A stretch of 22,577 bases of DNA, from the NCBI GenBank assembly GCA_034436045.1, contig DAOTVZ010000053.1:1-22577 (forward strand). Reading direction: 5' to 3'. Source of the DNA: H111-94 sp034436045. Its GTDB lineage: Bacteria; Chloroflexota; Ktedonobacteria; Ktedonobacterales; Ktedonobacteraceae. This document shows positions 1 to 8,073 of this stretch, piece after piece. A model generated the notes under the pieces. It was not told the DNA's origin. It ran no database searches and saw nothing but the letters and a program-made list of their open reading frames with translations. Numbering within the stretch: position 1 is the stretch's first letter; the number at the start of each line of letters is the position of its first letter. A program made the position numbers and the translations under genes.

Positions 1-111
1 GTTGCGGAGCTAAACGTGGGGCAAGCCACTCGTTTTGCAACGCCTACCATCTCTGGTACGCGCATTTTTGTGGGTACTTACGCAGGTATTACCGCCGTTA
101 ATATCGCTTGA
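1..111 (+). CDS. C-terminal end of a beta-propeller (PQQ-like repeat) protein, partial
   Basis: The first frame is open from base 1 to a TGA at 109-111 and encodes 36 residues ending in TPTISGTRIFVGTYAGITAV plus NIA. The pattern T-P-x-I-x-G-x-R-I-F-V-G-T-x-x-G-I-x-A-V matches the last blade of PQQ-like / outer-membrane-assembly-type beta-propeller repeats, in which a strand reading 'vyvGt.dG.lyAln' recurs. A strong hairpin follows the stop directly, which supports a real gene end. Most of the gene lies outside the window, so the catalytic or binding role cannot be stated. Confidence 0.7.
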   Translation, partial: VAELNVGQATRFATPTISGTRIFVGTYAGITAVNIA

Positions 112-131
112 AGCCAGGAGCTAGCTATGAG

Positions 132-199
132 CATCAAGTTGGCGGCATAAGTACAGTGCGAAATCTCTTTCCTGTACTCTGCCGCCAACTTGATGTTTT
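132..199 (+). terminator. Large hairpin terminator after the partial gene
   Basis: Perfect 16-bp arms (CATCAAGTTGGCGGCA at 132-147 and its complement at 180-195) enclose a second inner stem, GTACAG at 151-156 with CTGTAC at 172-177. The right arm is followed by TTTTA. The stem starts 20 bases after the stop codon at 111, so it most likely ends that transcript. The arms are longer than most intrinsic terminators, so a decayed palindromic repeat is an alternative. Confidence 0.7.
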
Positions 200-490
200 A
201 TATCTTATGTGTCTGTGGAAATGGATAGTTCTCTGTGGATTAGATCACAGCTTTGCGAAAGGGCAATCCGTGTGCCTGTTTATGGCGTAGATAATAACAG
301 GTTAATGTTCGCTTGATGCTTCTGATGCTGGCCGCTAATCTCCTTTGAAGAGGATAGGCCGATGGGCGGTATTTTTGTAGTCGGGCCTACAGAACTATAC
401 CGATTTACACCTTATGCTTGGAGAAGTGAGAGGGCATGGCACTTTTTAATTACAAAGAAACAAGTATTCTCTCTTGAAGAAAGGATGGGT
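200..490. other. Intergenic stretch upstream of the MFS gene
   Basis: I see no convincing gene here. An in-frame ATG at 362, with AGAGGA seven bases upstream, would extend the MFS protein by 43 residues, but those residues do not look like a transporter N-terminus. The stretch is therefore more likely promoter and leader. No clean -35/-10 pair was found; TATACC near 396-401 is a weak -10 candidate. Confidence 0.4.
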
Positions 491-1894
491 ATGGCAAGTC
501 AGGTTCTTACCACGACTATTACGCGCCGTCTTGATCGATTACACTGGAGTCGTTTTCACACGTTGATTACTGCTGTACTGGGCATTGGTTGGTTGCTGGA
601 CGCTTTTGAGGTCAATATTGTTGGGAGTGTCTTGGGCATCATTCAATCGGTCTTCCATCTGAATGGCATTGAGGCATCCTGGGTAGTGAGTATCTGGTTG
701 ATAGGTATTATGGTGGGTGCAATTCTCTTTGGCTATCTGGCAGACCGTTTCGGACGCAAGCGACTCTTTGTGGGGACGTTGCTGCTATACTCGATCTGTA
801 CTGTTTTGAGTGCCTTCTCGCCGAACTACGCTGCTTTGATGCTCTTCCGTTTTCTCACGGCGATTGGTGTTGGTGCAGAATATACCGCGATCAATTCAGC
901 TATCAGTGAGTTTATTCCGCCGCGACGACGTGGGAGTGTGAATGGGCTGGTGATGAATTTCTGGCCGGTGGGAGCGATGATTGCCGCACTGGTGAACCTC
1001 TTTCTGATCAATGCTCTAGCGCCTGCCATTGGTTGGCGTCTGGGTTTCGCTGTTGGAGCGATTGCCGCAGTCTTTGTGGTGTGGATGCGACGTAGCTTGC
1101 CGGAATCGCCGCGCTGGTTGCTAACGAAGGGGCGTGTGAAGGAAGCGGAAGAGGTTATAAAGGATATTGAGGAACGTGCTGGTCAGAGTGCAGGTGATGA
1201 GCTGGAACCCATTGTTGTTGATGGGACGGAGGCACAGCCGATAGTACAGCAGATTGTGGAACTGTTGAGGGAGTATCCGGGACGGCTCGTGCTTGGTTGC
1301 CTGCTTGATCTCTCAGAAGCTTTTGGCTACTACGGTATGTTTGCTTTTCTGGCCCTGGCGGTACTTCCAGCGGTAAACATTCCAGCTACCTCAATTCCCT
1401 GGTTCTATTTCCTGGGCAACGTGGGTGCCTTTTTTGGAGGACTGTGCATGTTGCTGGTGATAGATAGGCTTGGGCGCAAGATTACTGTGCCAGTTTTCTA
1501 CGCGCTGGCGGCGGTGACGACGGTGCTACTCGCGCCTGCGACGGCGACGCATAGCAGTCTGGTGGTATTGCTGGCCTTTCTGATTTCCAACTTTTTCGCA
1601 ACGGGGGCGTGGACGAGTGCCTATCCAACTTTTTCTGAGATTTTTCCCACGCATTTGCGCTCGACAGGGATCGGGCTGTCGATTGCGGTGGGGCGGATTG
1701 GAGCAGCTTTGAGTGCGCCTTTATTGCTGTGGATCGTGGGATGGGAGGGTATTGCAGGCGCGTTAGCGACGTTGGGGGCGCTCTGGCTGGTCGGCGCAGT
1801 TGCTATGATTCCCTGGTATTTTCGTGGAGTGGAGGGTGCTGGTATGCCACTGGAGAAGATGGTGTGCTTGCCTGCCGAAGCTGTTGGTGACTAG
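491..1894 (+). CDS. MFS transporter, sugar-porter / metabolite:H+ symporter type
   Basis: About 467 residues with 12 likely membrane segments. Family landmarks are plain: the loop 2-3 motif GYLADRFGRKRLF, the mid-protein RRSLPESPRWLL typical of sugar porters and aromatic-acid or niacin carriers, and the second-half copy IDRLGRK. An acidic residue in the first helix (WLLDAFEV) is typical of proton-coupled members. The start is chosen at ATG 491 because AAAGGA lies five bases upstream and homologues begin about 30 residues before the first helix; ATG 485 and ATG 362 are alternatives. The gene lies 63 bases before a radical SAM gene on the same strand and may serve that cluster. The substrate cannot be read from sequence. 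Confidence 0.88.
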   Translation: MASQVLTTTITRRLDRLHWSRFHTLITAVLGIGWLLDAFEVNIVGSVLGIIQSVFHLNGIEASWVVSIWLIGIMVGAILFGYLADRFGRKRLFVGTLLLYSICTVLSAFSPNYAALMLFRFLTAIGVGAEYTAINSAISEFIPPRRRGSVNGLVMNFWPVGAMIAALVNLFLINALAPAIGWRLGFAVGAIAAVFVVWMRRSLPESPRWLLTKGRVKEAEEVIKDIEERAGQSAGDELEPIVVDGTEAQPIVQQIVELLREYPGRLVLGCLLDLSEAFGYYGMFAFLALAVLPAVNIPATSIPWFYFLGNVGAFFGGLCMLLVIDRLGRKITVPVFYALAAVTTVLLAPATATHSSLVVLLAFLISNFFATGAWTSAYPTFSEIFPTHLRSTGIGLSIAVGRIGAALSAPLLLWIVGWEGIAGALATLGALWLVGAVAMIPWYFRGVEGAGMPLEKMVCLPAEAVGD

Positions 1895-1957
1895 TTATTA
1901 GATGTTAGCATTGCGTTCTTTGTGATGGCACAGGCGCAGGAATGAAAGGAGCGGGCG

Positions 1958-2869
1958 ATGCCCCGACAAGCGCGTAGCCTCACCACGCGGTCATCAGCGG
2001 TAATGAGTCCTGATCCACCGATATTGCCGCTGATTGCGCTGGATACGTTGTGGCTGCAAGTGACGGGTACACTATGTAATATTGCCTGCCGTCACTGTTT
2101 TATCACGTGTGGTCCGAAAAATCGCACACACGAGATGATGAGTGTTGAGCAGGTGCGTGAGGCACTTGAGCAGGCTGACCAGTACGGTGTGCGTGAATAT
2201 TATTTTACGGGAGGTGAGCCGTTTTTACATCCTGAGATAAAGACACTGATTATGATGGCGCTGAAGCTGGGGCCGTTGAGTATTCTGACAAACGGTATTC
2301 TGATCGATGATGCAATGGCGGCATGGTTGGGAGAAATCTTTCGTACATCGTCTTACACGCTGGACTTGCGCGTCAGCCTGGATGGGTGTACGGAGCAGGA
2401 AAATGATCAGATACGCGGTAAAGGGACGTTTCGGCGGATTCTGACGGGGATAGCTTGTCTGGCGCGGCATGGTCTGAATCCTGTCATTACCGTGACGGAG
2501 TTGCATCAGAAGCTGCACGTGAATCAGGAGCGCGTGGCCTTTGTTGAACTGCTACATTCGCTGGGACTGGATCAGCCGCGCTTGAAGTTTTTACCTACGT
2601 TTCTGCTGGGACGTGAGGAGCAGCGCACACGGCCCTACCGTGAGGATGAGTTGCTGCACGAGGGCGACCTGCGCGAGGGCGAAGAAGAGCGGCTGCAATG
2701 TAGCAGTTGTCGTATGGTGACTGCGAACGGCGTCTATCCCTGTCCGCTGTTGATTAATGTACCTGGCGCGAGGATGGGAGCGACGTTGCAGGATGGGATG
2801 CGTCCTGTGGCGCTTGCCTGGCAAGCCTGCTATACCTGTCATCTCTACGGTGTCACGTGTCGAACCTGA
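1958..2869 (+). CDS. Radical SAM protein with SPASM/twitch-like C-terminal cysteines
   Basis: 303 residues. The radical SAM cluster motif CNIACRHC (C40, C44, C47) binds the [4Fe-4S] cluster that cleaves S-adenosylmethionine, and TGGEP at 84-88 contacts SAM. The C-terminal third carries six more cysteines: C248, C251, C262, C291, C294 and C301 (a CxxC pair, a lone Cys, then CxxC and Cys). This resembles the SPASM/twitch arrangement that holds an auxiliary Fe-S cluster. AAAGGAG lies six bases before ATG 1958. The stop is followed within 50 bases by a phosphoesterase gene and then a second radical SAM gene, so the three are probably co-transcribed. SPASM proteins often modify peptides, but no precursor peptide is visible here, so the substrate is unknown. 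Confidence 0.85.
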   Translation: MPRQARSLTTRSSAVMSPDPPILPLIALDTLWLQVTGTLCNIACRHCFITCGPKNRTHEMMSVEQVREALEQADQYGVREYYFTGGEPFLHPEIKTLIMMALKLGPLSILTNGILIDDAMAAWLGEIFRTSSYTLDLRVSLDGCTEQENDQIRGKGTFRRILTGIACLARHGLNPVITVTELHQKLHVNQERVAFVELLHSLGLDQPRLKFLPTFLLGREEQRTRPYREDELLHEGDLREGEEERLQCSSCRMVTANGVYPCPLLINVPGARMGATLQDGMRPVALAWQACYTCHLYGVTCRT

Positions 2870-2916
2870 GCAAAGAGGATGCTGTCATACGAACAGAGCG
2901 GAGGAAAGCTAGTTTT

Positions 2917-3759
2917 ATGGAACGTCCACCTGTACAGGTACTACCAGAGACGGAGCGGCTAAGCTGCATTGCGGTGTTTGGAGGATGCTATAACAACTAT
3001 TTAGCGCTGGAGGCGACGATTGCCGATGCGCGACGGCGTGGAGCGCAGGCGTTATTCTGTCTGGGCGATATGGGTGGCTTTGGCCCGTATCCTGACCGGG
3101 TGTTTCCGTTGTTGTGGAAGAACGAGGTGTTCTGTATTCAGGGTAACTACGATCACAGTATCGGGAATCGGTTGAACGATTGTGCCTGCGGCTATACTGA
3201 CCCGCGCGATAACTATTATGCGCAGATCAGCTATGACTATACGTTTACACACACTTCTGAGCTGTATAAGGACTGGCTGCGCGATTTGGCACCGCAATGC
3301 CGTTTTACGTTCGCCAATCGACGACTGTTGCTGGTACATGGTTCGCCGCGACGGGTGAATGAGTTTCTGTGGGAATCTACGTCGCCTGATCGCTTTCTGA
3401 TCAAGCTGCTGGATGATTACGAGGCTGACGTGCTACTGTGTACGCACACGGGCATTCAGTGGAAGCGAGAATTGCCAGATGGGCGTCTGGTGGTCAATGT
3501 TGGAGCTATCGGGCGTCCGCCTAATGACGGCAAAACAACGGTCTGGTATGCTCTGCTGACGGCACTGCCGAGGGAGCAGTTGACAGACCCTTATCTGATG
3601 TGTGAATTGCTACCTGTCGCATATGATTATGAGCGGCTGGCCGCCGATATGCGAGAGGAGAAGTTGCCAGAGGAGTTCATCGAGACGATAGTGAGTGGAT
3701 GGTGGACGACTTGCCTGGAGATATTGCCGCATAAGGAACGGAGTAGAGGTCGCTATTAG
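2917..3759 (+). CDS. Calcineurin-like (YfcE-type) metallophosphoesterase with altered metal ligands
   Basis: About 280 residues with the metallophosphoesterase fold pattern: a first strand followed by NYLALEA, LGDMGGFGPYPD, GNYDHS, LLVHGSPR, LLCTHTG and VNVGAIGRPPND. These match, in order, the DxHGN.pALea, GDxvgyGp.P, GNHD, HGsp, GHTH and NpGSvG blocks of the family. Several metal ligands are replaced: the first Asp-x-His reads G-C-Y, GNHD reads GNYD, and the last His of GHTH is Gly. GD and the first His of GHTH remain. ATG 2917 is preferred (GGAGGAAAG upstream); a GTG at 2857 overlapping the previous stop is the alternative and adds 20 residues. The position between two radical SAM genes suggests a shared pathway. 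It may be catalytically changed or a binding protein. Confidence 0.8.
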   Translation: MERPPVQVLPETERLSCIAVFGGCYNNYLALEATIADARRRGAQALFCLGDMGGFGPYPDRVFPLLWKNEVFCIQGNYDHSIGNRLNDCACGYTDPRDNYYAQISYDYTFTHTSELYKDWLRDLAPQCRFTFANRRLLLVHGSPRRVNEFLWESTSPDRFLIKLLDDYEADVLLCTHTGIQWKRELPDGRLVVNVGAIGRPPNDGKTTVWYALLTALPREQLTDPYLMCELLPVAYDYERLAADMREEKLPEEFIETIVSGWWTTCLEILPHKERSRGRY

Positions 3760-3804
3760 CTTGATTGAGCATCCGTAGAGCGGGTGAGGAAAAGGAGACT
3801 TATC

Positions 3805-5220
3805 GTGATAGAGGTTTTGAAGCAGACACGCAGTATCTGTCCCACGTGTGGTGAGATTGTACCCGCGACCTATGAGGTACGCGCCAACGAGCGGGTATTT
3901 TTTAGTCGCACCTGTTCTGTACATGGGACACTCGATACCGACCTTGGGCAACAGGCCGCTTTCTATCGCCGTTCCTTTGAGATTGAGCGTCTGATGATTG
4001 AAAGGTATGGTGATGGAGGAGATGCAGATATTTCGCGTGGACTATCGCCATTTCCTCTGCGCAAGCCTGCCGGCCTGGCGATTCTGGAGATTACTGAGCG
4101 TTGTAATCTCACCTGTCCTATGTGCTATGCCTTTTCCAGTCCCTCTGAGCGAGATTACACGCTGGAAGAGATCGAGCGACGCCTGGATCAGTTGATAGAG
4201 GTCGAGGGCAAAGGGATTTCGTTGCAACTCTCTGGGGGTGAGCCGTCGGTGCGCAAAGACCTGGAGCAGATTGCCGCGATGGTGAAGCGGAAGGGTTTTG
4301 CGCACCTGGAAATGGTGAGTAATGGCATTCGGCTGGCGCGCGAGGCTGATTTTGCCGAAAAGCTGGTGCGGTGGGGGTTTACGTCGGTCTATCTTCAGTT
4401 TGATAGCACGCGGCGCGAGGATATTCTGGCGTTGCGTGGTGAGGATCTGTGGGATGTGCGCGAGAAGGCGATAGCTGCGCTTGAGCGAGCCAAGTTGCCT
4501 TCGACGCTGGCGGTCTCGCTGTATGATGGTCTGAACACGGATCAGATTCAGCAGGTGGTGCATTTTGCATGGCAACATCCTGATACGGTCTGTGCAATTG
4601 CCTTCCAGGCAGCAACACCTTTCGGGCGCTTTGAGGTGCGGGATGAAAATGGGCAGGTGCGCGTGCCGCGCAAACTGCGCATGCCGGAGATTCTCCAGTT
4701 GATTGAGCAGCAAACGGGTATTTCACAGGATTTGTTCTTTCCGGTGGGAGAAGGCTCGCCGCTCTGTAATGCCTTCACGTTGCTCAAGTATACGAAGGAT
4801 GGCTACAAGCCGATGGCTCCTAATTTCACGTTGAAGGAGTTTATGGATGTGATGGGGCCACGGCCTAATATGACCTTGCGTGTGCTGACCCAGGGCCGTT
4901 CTGCTGTGTTACCATATATTGTGACGAACGTAGGAGGTAGCCTCAAACTCATTAAGACGCTCTGGCCGCATATCGGTACCGACCCTTCGTTCTGGACGAA
5001 TCGTAAGACGCTCACGTTGTTCGTGAAGCCCTTTATGGATGAGAGCGATATCGATATGAGCCGTATCGAACGTTGCTGCTTCCATAACGCTTCGCCCAGG
5101 GGGGTGATGTCCTTCTGCGCCCTCAATGCACGTATGCGCCCGGCGCAGCCACATGCGCCGGAGAGCGTCTTTGTGCCTCTGCCTACGCGACGCGCTAAGG
5201 GGCAGCCTGTTGGAGACTAG
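3805..5220 (+). CDS. Radical SAM protein of the COG1964 / tetraether-lipid-synthase-like type
   Basis: 471 residues. The N-terminus has a rubredoxin-like knuckle CPTC (C12, C15) and a later CSVHG (C37), then the radical SAM motif CNLTCPMC (C100, C104, C107) and LSGGEP (GGEP at 144-147). The C-terminus has CCFHNASPRGVMSFCALN. The order 'CPxC - K/R-T-C-x-x-HG - CxxxCxxC - GGEP - CCxHxxxPxGxxxFCxxN' is that of COG1964, the group containing archaeal Tes (MJ0619), which joins lipid tails by C-C coupling. The GTG start at 3805 is set by AAAAGGAG seven bases upstream; a GTG at 3784 lies before that site. Family placement is from remembered motif layout; the substrate is inferred, and many bacterial members are uncharacterised. 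Confidence 0.8.
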   Translation: MIEVLKQTRSICPTCGEIVPATYEVRANERVFFSRTCSVHGTLDTDLGQQAAFYRRSFEIERLMIERYGDGGDADISRGLSPFPLRKPAGLAILEITERCNLTCPMCYAFSSPSERDYTLEEIERRLDQLIEVEGKGISLQLSGGEPSVRKDLEQIAAMVKRKGFAHLEMVSNGIRLAREADFAEKLVRWGFTSVYLQFDSTRREDILALRGEDLWDVREKAIAALERAKLPSTLAVSLYDGLNTDQIQQVVHFAWQHPDTVCAIAFQAATPFGRFEVRDENGQVRVPRKLRMPEILQLIEQQTGISQDLFFPVGEGSPLCNAFTLLKYTKDGYKPMAPNFTLKEFMDVMGPRPNMTLRVLTQGRSAVLPYIVTNVGGSLKLIKTLWPHIGTDPSFWTNRKTLTLFVKPFMDESDIDMSRIERCCFHNASPRGVMSFCALNARMRPAQPHAPESVFVPLPTRRAKGQPVGD

Positions 5221-5499
5221 CAGGTTGCTTACCGAGAATCGTGTGCCGAAGCTTAATGTAGCACAGGTGTGGGAAATTACCGCACGTGCGTCGAAGGCGA
5301 TGCCAGGGGAAATTGTGATGCTGTAACAAAAGGAGACACGGCGAGTTTGAGCGAAAGTAAAGTCTTAATACACATTATCATGGATGTGGAGGAAATGCCT
5401 GGTTTGATGAAACCTTGACGGAGGTTTCGCGTAATCATAAATTGATGTGTTTTTCTGTTCGCATCAATTTAGCCGCGAATCTTTTGAAGGGAAATAAAC
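5221..5499 (+). other. Gap between radical SAM gene and MMPL gene; possible tiny ORF
   Basis: No firm gene. A TTG-started ORF at 5347-5418 (23 codons, reading SESKVLIHII after the start) has AAAAGGAG upstream but at a long spacing, and matches nothing I know. A GTG-started frame at 5243-5326 (28 codons) has gene-like codon use but a weak ribosome site. Either may be a leader peptide or chance. The two hairpins listed separately lie in its right half. Confidence 0.3.
5409..5470 (+). promoter_or_regulatory. Two consecutive hairpins in the MMPL leader
   Basis: GAAACCT at 5409-5415 pairs with AGGTTTC at 5422-5428 across a 6-base loop. AAATTGATG at 5439-5447 pairs with CATCAATTT at 5462-5470 across a 14-base, T-rich loop. 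Neither is followed by a T run, so they are poor intrinsic terminators. They end 29 bases before the MMPL start and could act on its expression or serve as an operator; the palindromes are seen, the role is inferred. Confidence 0.35.
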
Positions 5500-7782
5500 A
5501 TGCTGAATAGTTTAGGGCACGCGCTCTATCGCTGGCGATTGATAGTGTTACTTACCGCGTGTGCGCTCACGTTTGTGGCCGCTATTTATGGTAGCGGCAT
5601 TTTTCATGCTTTAAGTGGGACGACCTCGATTGTGGACCCCAACAGTCAGTCTGCGCAGGCACAAATGTTGCTTGATAGCAAGCTTAATACCGGTTCTGTA
5701 GATGTGGTTATTTTGATGAGCAGTCCATCGCTACGAGTTACGGACCCTGCTTTCGCGCAAGCGGCACTTCGGTTGATTGATCGGCTCAAGAGTCGGCCAG
5801 AAATTCGCTCGATTACCTCGTATTATTCGACACACTCGGCAGATTTTATTTCACATGATGGGCATGAAACATTAGTTTTGCTGCAACTCACGACGGAGCA
5901 GAGTCAGGAGAAGAGTTATGCTGCTATTGCGCCGTTGATTACTTCATCGGTGCTGCGGCTGCAAGTGGGAGGTAGTGTTGTGGCCGACCAGCAGTTCAGC
6001 GCGCAGGTGAGTAGCGACCTGGCGCACGCGGAAAGCGTTGCTTTACCGATCACGCTATTATTGTTGGTGTTTATTTTTGGCGGATTAGTGGCGGCGATAT
6101 TGCCATTATTGCTTGGAGGGGTAGCTATTGCTCTGGCTTTTGCGCTGTTACGAATTTTAGCGAACTTTCTGGATGTATCAAGTTTTGCGATTAATGTGAC
6201 CTCGTTTATTGGCCTGGGGCTGGCTATCGATTACTCACTCTTCATCGTGACCCGCTTCCGAGAAGAGCTGGTCATTGATGAAGGTGATGTGCAGAGGGCC
6301 TTGCAGCGCACGATGGCGACGGCGGGGCGCACGATTCTGTTCTCCGGCCTGACTGTTGCTACCAGCTTGATGGCGTTGTTGCTCTTCCCTGAGATATTGT
6401 TGCGTAGCATCGGGATTGCTGCGATTGCCACAGCGTTGATGTCGATGCTGGCGGTGTTGCTGGTTTTGCCGACGTTGCTAGCCCTGCTGGGAAGACATGT
6501 GAACGCGCTCTCGTTCCGCCGCTTGTTCAGGAGGACACGGCGCGCGGAAGTGCGGCGAGGTTTCTGGTACCGACTCTCGTACTTTGTGATGGGCTGGTCG
6601 ATACCGATTACAGTGATGACGATAGCATTGTTGCTCTTTCTTGGTTCGCCCTTTCTGCGAGCTAAATTCTCCACTGCTGATGAGGGTATGCTTCCGCCCG
6701 ATGCCTCTTCGGCTATCGTGCTGAGTCATCTGAAGCATGATTTCACCAACCAGAACGATACAGAGATTGATATTGTCGTGCGAACTCGTGGTGATGCCAC
6801 TACGGCTAGCAATCTGAGCCTGCTGGCGATATACACACAGCGCATTCAGAAACTCACGAATATCGCCAGTATTACCAGTCTGGTGAATGTTGATCCGCGC
6901 CTGACGCTGGCGGAGTACCAGCAAATCTATGCACATCCGGCGGCGGATCCACAGGTGTCCGCAGTGGCGAGCCAGTTGGCGAACCATAATCTCTCGAAGG
7001 TTATTGTCATGACCAATGCGGCCTTCGATTCAACGGAGGCAGTAATGTTGGTGAAGCAGATACGGTCTATCGCGGCTCCCGGCGGCTTGACGGCACTTGT
7101 AGCAGGAAAGACGGCGGAGCAGATGGATTTGTTTGCCAGTTTACGAGCCACGATTCCTTATGCCTTACTGGTGATGGTGGGAGCGATCTTCCTGTTACTC
7201 TTTTTGATGACCGGTTCGCTTGTGATGCCTTTGAAGGCCGTAATTCTGAATATTCTCTCACTTTCGGCTACTTTTGGCGGTCTGGTCTGGATTTTTCAGG
7301 AGGGCCATTTGCATTCCCTGCTCGGTTTCCAGTCGGTGGGTAGTCTGGATAGCACACAGCCGGTGCTGATTTTTGCGATTGCTTTTGGGCTATCAATGGA
7401 TTATGAGGTTTTTTTACTATGCCGTATCAAGGAGCAGTTTGACGTGACGGGTGATAATCGTGAGGCGGTGGCGACAGGTTTGCAACGGACGGGGCAACTG
7501 ATTACAAGCGCGGCTCTATTGCTGGCAATTGTGGTGGGTGCGTTTGCGACTTCGCACCTGTTAGAGATTCAACAGATTGGTCTGGGGGTAGCAATTGCTA
7601 TTTTGATGGATGCGACACTGGTACGCATGCTACTGGTGCCATCGATGATGAAGTTGCTCGGTACCTGGAACTGGTGGGCACCGCGCCCATTGCAGGTATT
7701 GCAACGACGTATTGGCCTGAATGAAGGAGGCGAGGTAGTGGACGAGGAAACATCTGTGCATGAAACGGTAGAGATTTCATAA
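5500..7782 (+). CDS. MMPL-family RND transporter
   Basis: 760 residues with the twofold RND layout: one helix near residues 12-30, an external domain, about five helices, then a repeat of the same plan. Family signatures occur twice, GLGLAIDYSLFIVTRFREEL at 238-257 and FAIAFGLSMDYEVFLLCRIK from about 624; these helices carry the proton-relay Asp residues. Length and motifs fit MmpL-like proteins of Gram-positive-type bacteria, which use proton motive force to export lipids and other hydrophobic compounds. AGGGA lies seven bases upstream of ATG 5500. It follows the radical SAM cluster on the same strand after 279 bases, so a role in exporting a cluster product is possible but unproven. Confidence 0.9.
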   Translation: MLNSLGHALYRWRLIVLLTACALTFVAAIYGSGIFHALSGTTSIVDPNSQSAQAQMLLDSKLNTGSVDVVILMSSPSLRVTDPAFAQAALRLIDRLKSRPEIRSITSYYSTHSADFISHDGHETLVLLQLTTEQSQEKSYAAIAPLITSSVLRLQVGGSVVADQQFSAQVSSDLAHAESVALPITLLLLVFIFGGLVAAILPLLLGGVAIALAFALLRILANFLDVSSFAINVTSFIGLGLAIDYSLFIVTRFREELVIDEGDVQRALQRTMATAGRTILFSGLTVATSLMALLLFPEILLRSIGIAAIATALMSMLAVLLVLPTLLALLGRHVNALSFRRLFRRTRRAEVRRGFWYRLSYFVMGWSIPITVMTIALLLFLGSPFLRAKFSTADEGMLPPDASSAIVLSHLKHDFTNQNDTEIDIVVRTRGDATTASNLSLLAIYTQRIQKLTNIASITSLVNVDPRLTLAEYQQIYAHPAADPQVSAVASQLANHNLSKVIVMTNAAFDSTEAVMLVKQIRSIAAPGGLTALVAGKTAEQMDLFASLRATIPYALLVMVGAIFLLLFLMTGSLVMPLKAVILNILSLSATFGGLVWIFQEGHLHSLLGFQSVGSLDSTQPVLIFAIAFGLSMDYEVFLLCRIKEQFDVTGDNREAVATGLQRTGQLITSAALLLAIVVGAFATSHLLEIQQIGLGVAIAILMDATLVRMLLVPSMMKLLGTWNWWAPRPLQVLQRRIGLNEGGEVVDEETSVHETVEIS

Positions 7783-7796
7783 GGTGGTGGCATCTC

Positions 7797-7820
7797 GATC
7801 ATGGAAACTTTCACATGATC
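7797..7820 (+). terminator. Possible terminator hairpin after the MMPL gene
   Basis: GATCATG at 7797-7803 and CATGATC at 7814-7820 are perfect arms with a 10-base loop, 15 bases after the MMPL stop. There is no T run, so termination is only suggested by position. A third CATGATC copy lies at 7855-7861. Confidence 0.3.
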
Positions 7821-7845
7821 TTCCAATATAGTTCCAACGAAGTGA

Positions 7846-8073
7846 CCTTATACTCATGATCGTCGGGCGGAGGCGTTAACGATAGTACAGCGATTAAAGC
7901 GCGAGCTGATCGTCGGATCGCTGCTCTTCTTTGGTACGACTGGCACATTAATCGCGGGCCATACGTTCGGGTTCACGCTGGCGGCACAGAGCGTGCATAG
8001 TACGACTCCCCCCACAACGGTTAGTGCTACAAAAACTGCCACCGCTACCAGCACGACAGCGAACAGTACCTAG
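7846..8073 (+). pseudogene. Small single-helix membrane protein ORF lacking a start codon
   Basis: The frame from 7846 to the TAG at 8071-8073 reads like protein: a basic stretch (VQRLKRELIVGS), a hydrophobic helix (LLFFGTTGTLIAGHTFGFTL) and a Thr/Ser/Ala tail. No ATG, GTG or TTG with a ribosome site occurs between the upstream TGA at 7843 and the helix. An ATG at 7856 lies in another frame and stops after 8 codons. A single-base change near 7856-7880 would restore M-I-V-... into the helix frame, so this is either a frameshifted remnant or uses an unusual start. It stands next to an insertion sequence remnant, which fits a decaying region. Function unknown. Confidence 0.45.

Noticed and set aside
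108..290. 60-codon ORF after the first partial gene
   Set aside because: It runs straight through the terminator hairpin, has no ribosome site and starts inside the stop region of the previous gene.
362..490. N-terminal extension of the MFS protein from ATG 362
   Set aside because: It has a fair ribosome site, but the 43 residues are unlike transporter N-termini and a good start exists at 491; kept only as an alternative.
3784..3804. Upstream GTG start for the Tes-like protein
   Set aside because: It lies before the AAAAGGAG ribosome site that serves the GTG at 3805.
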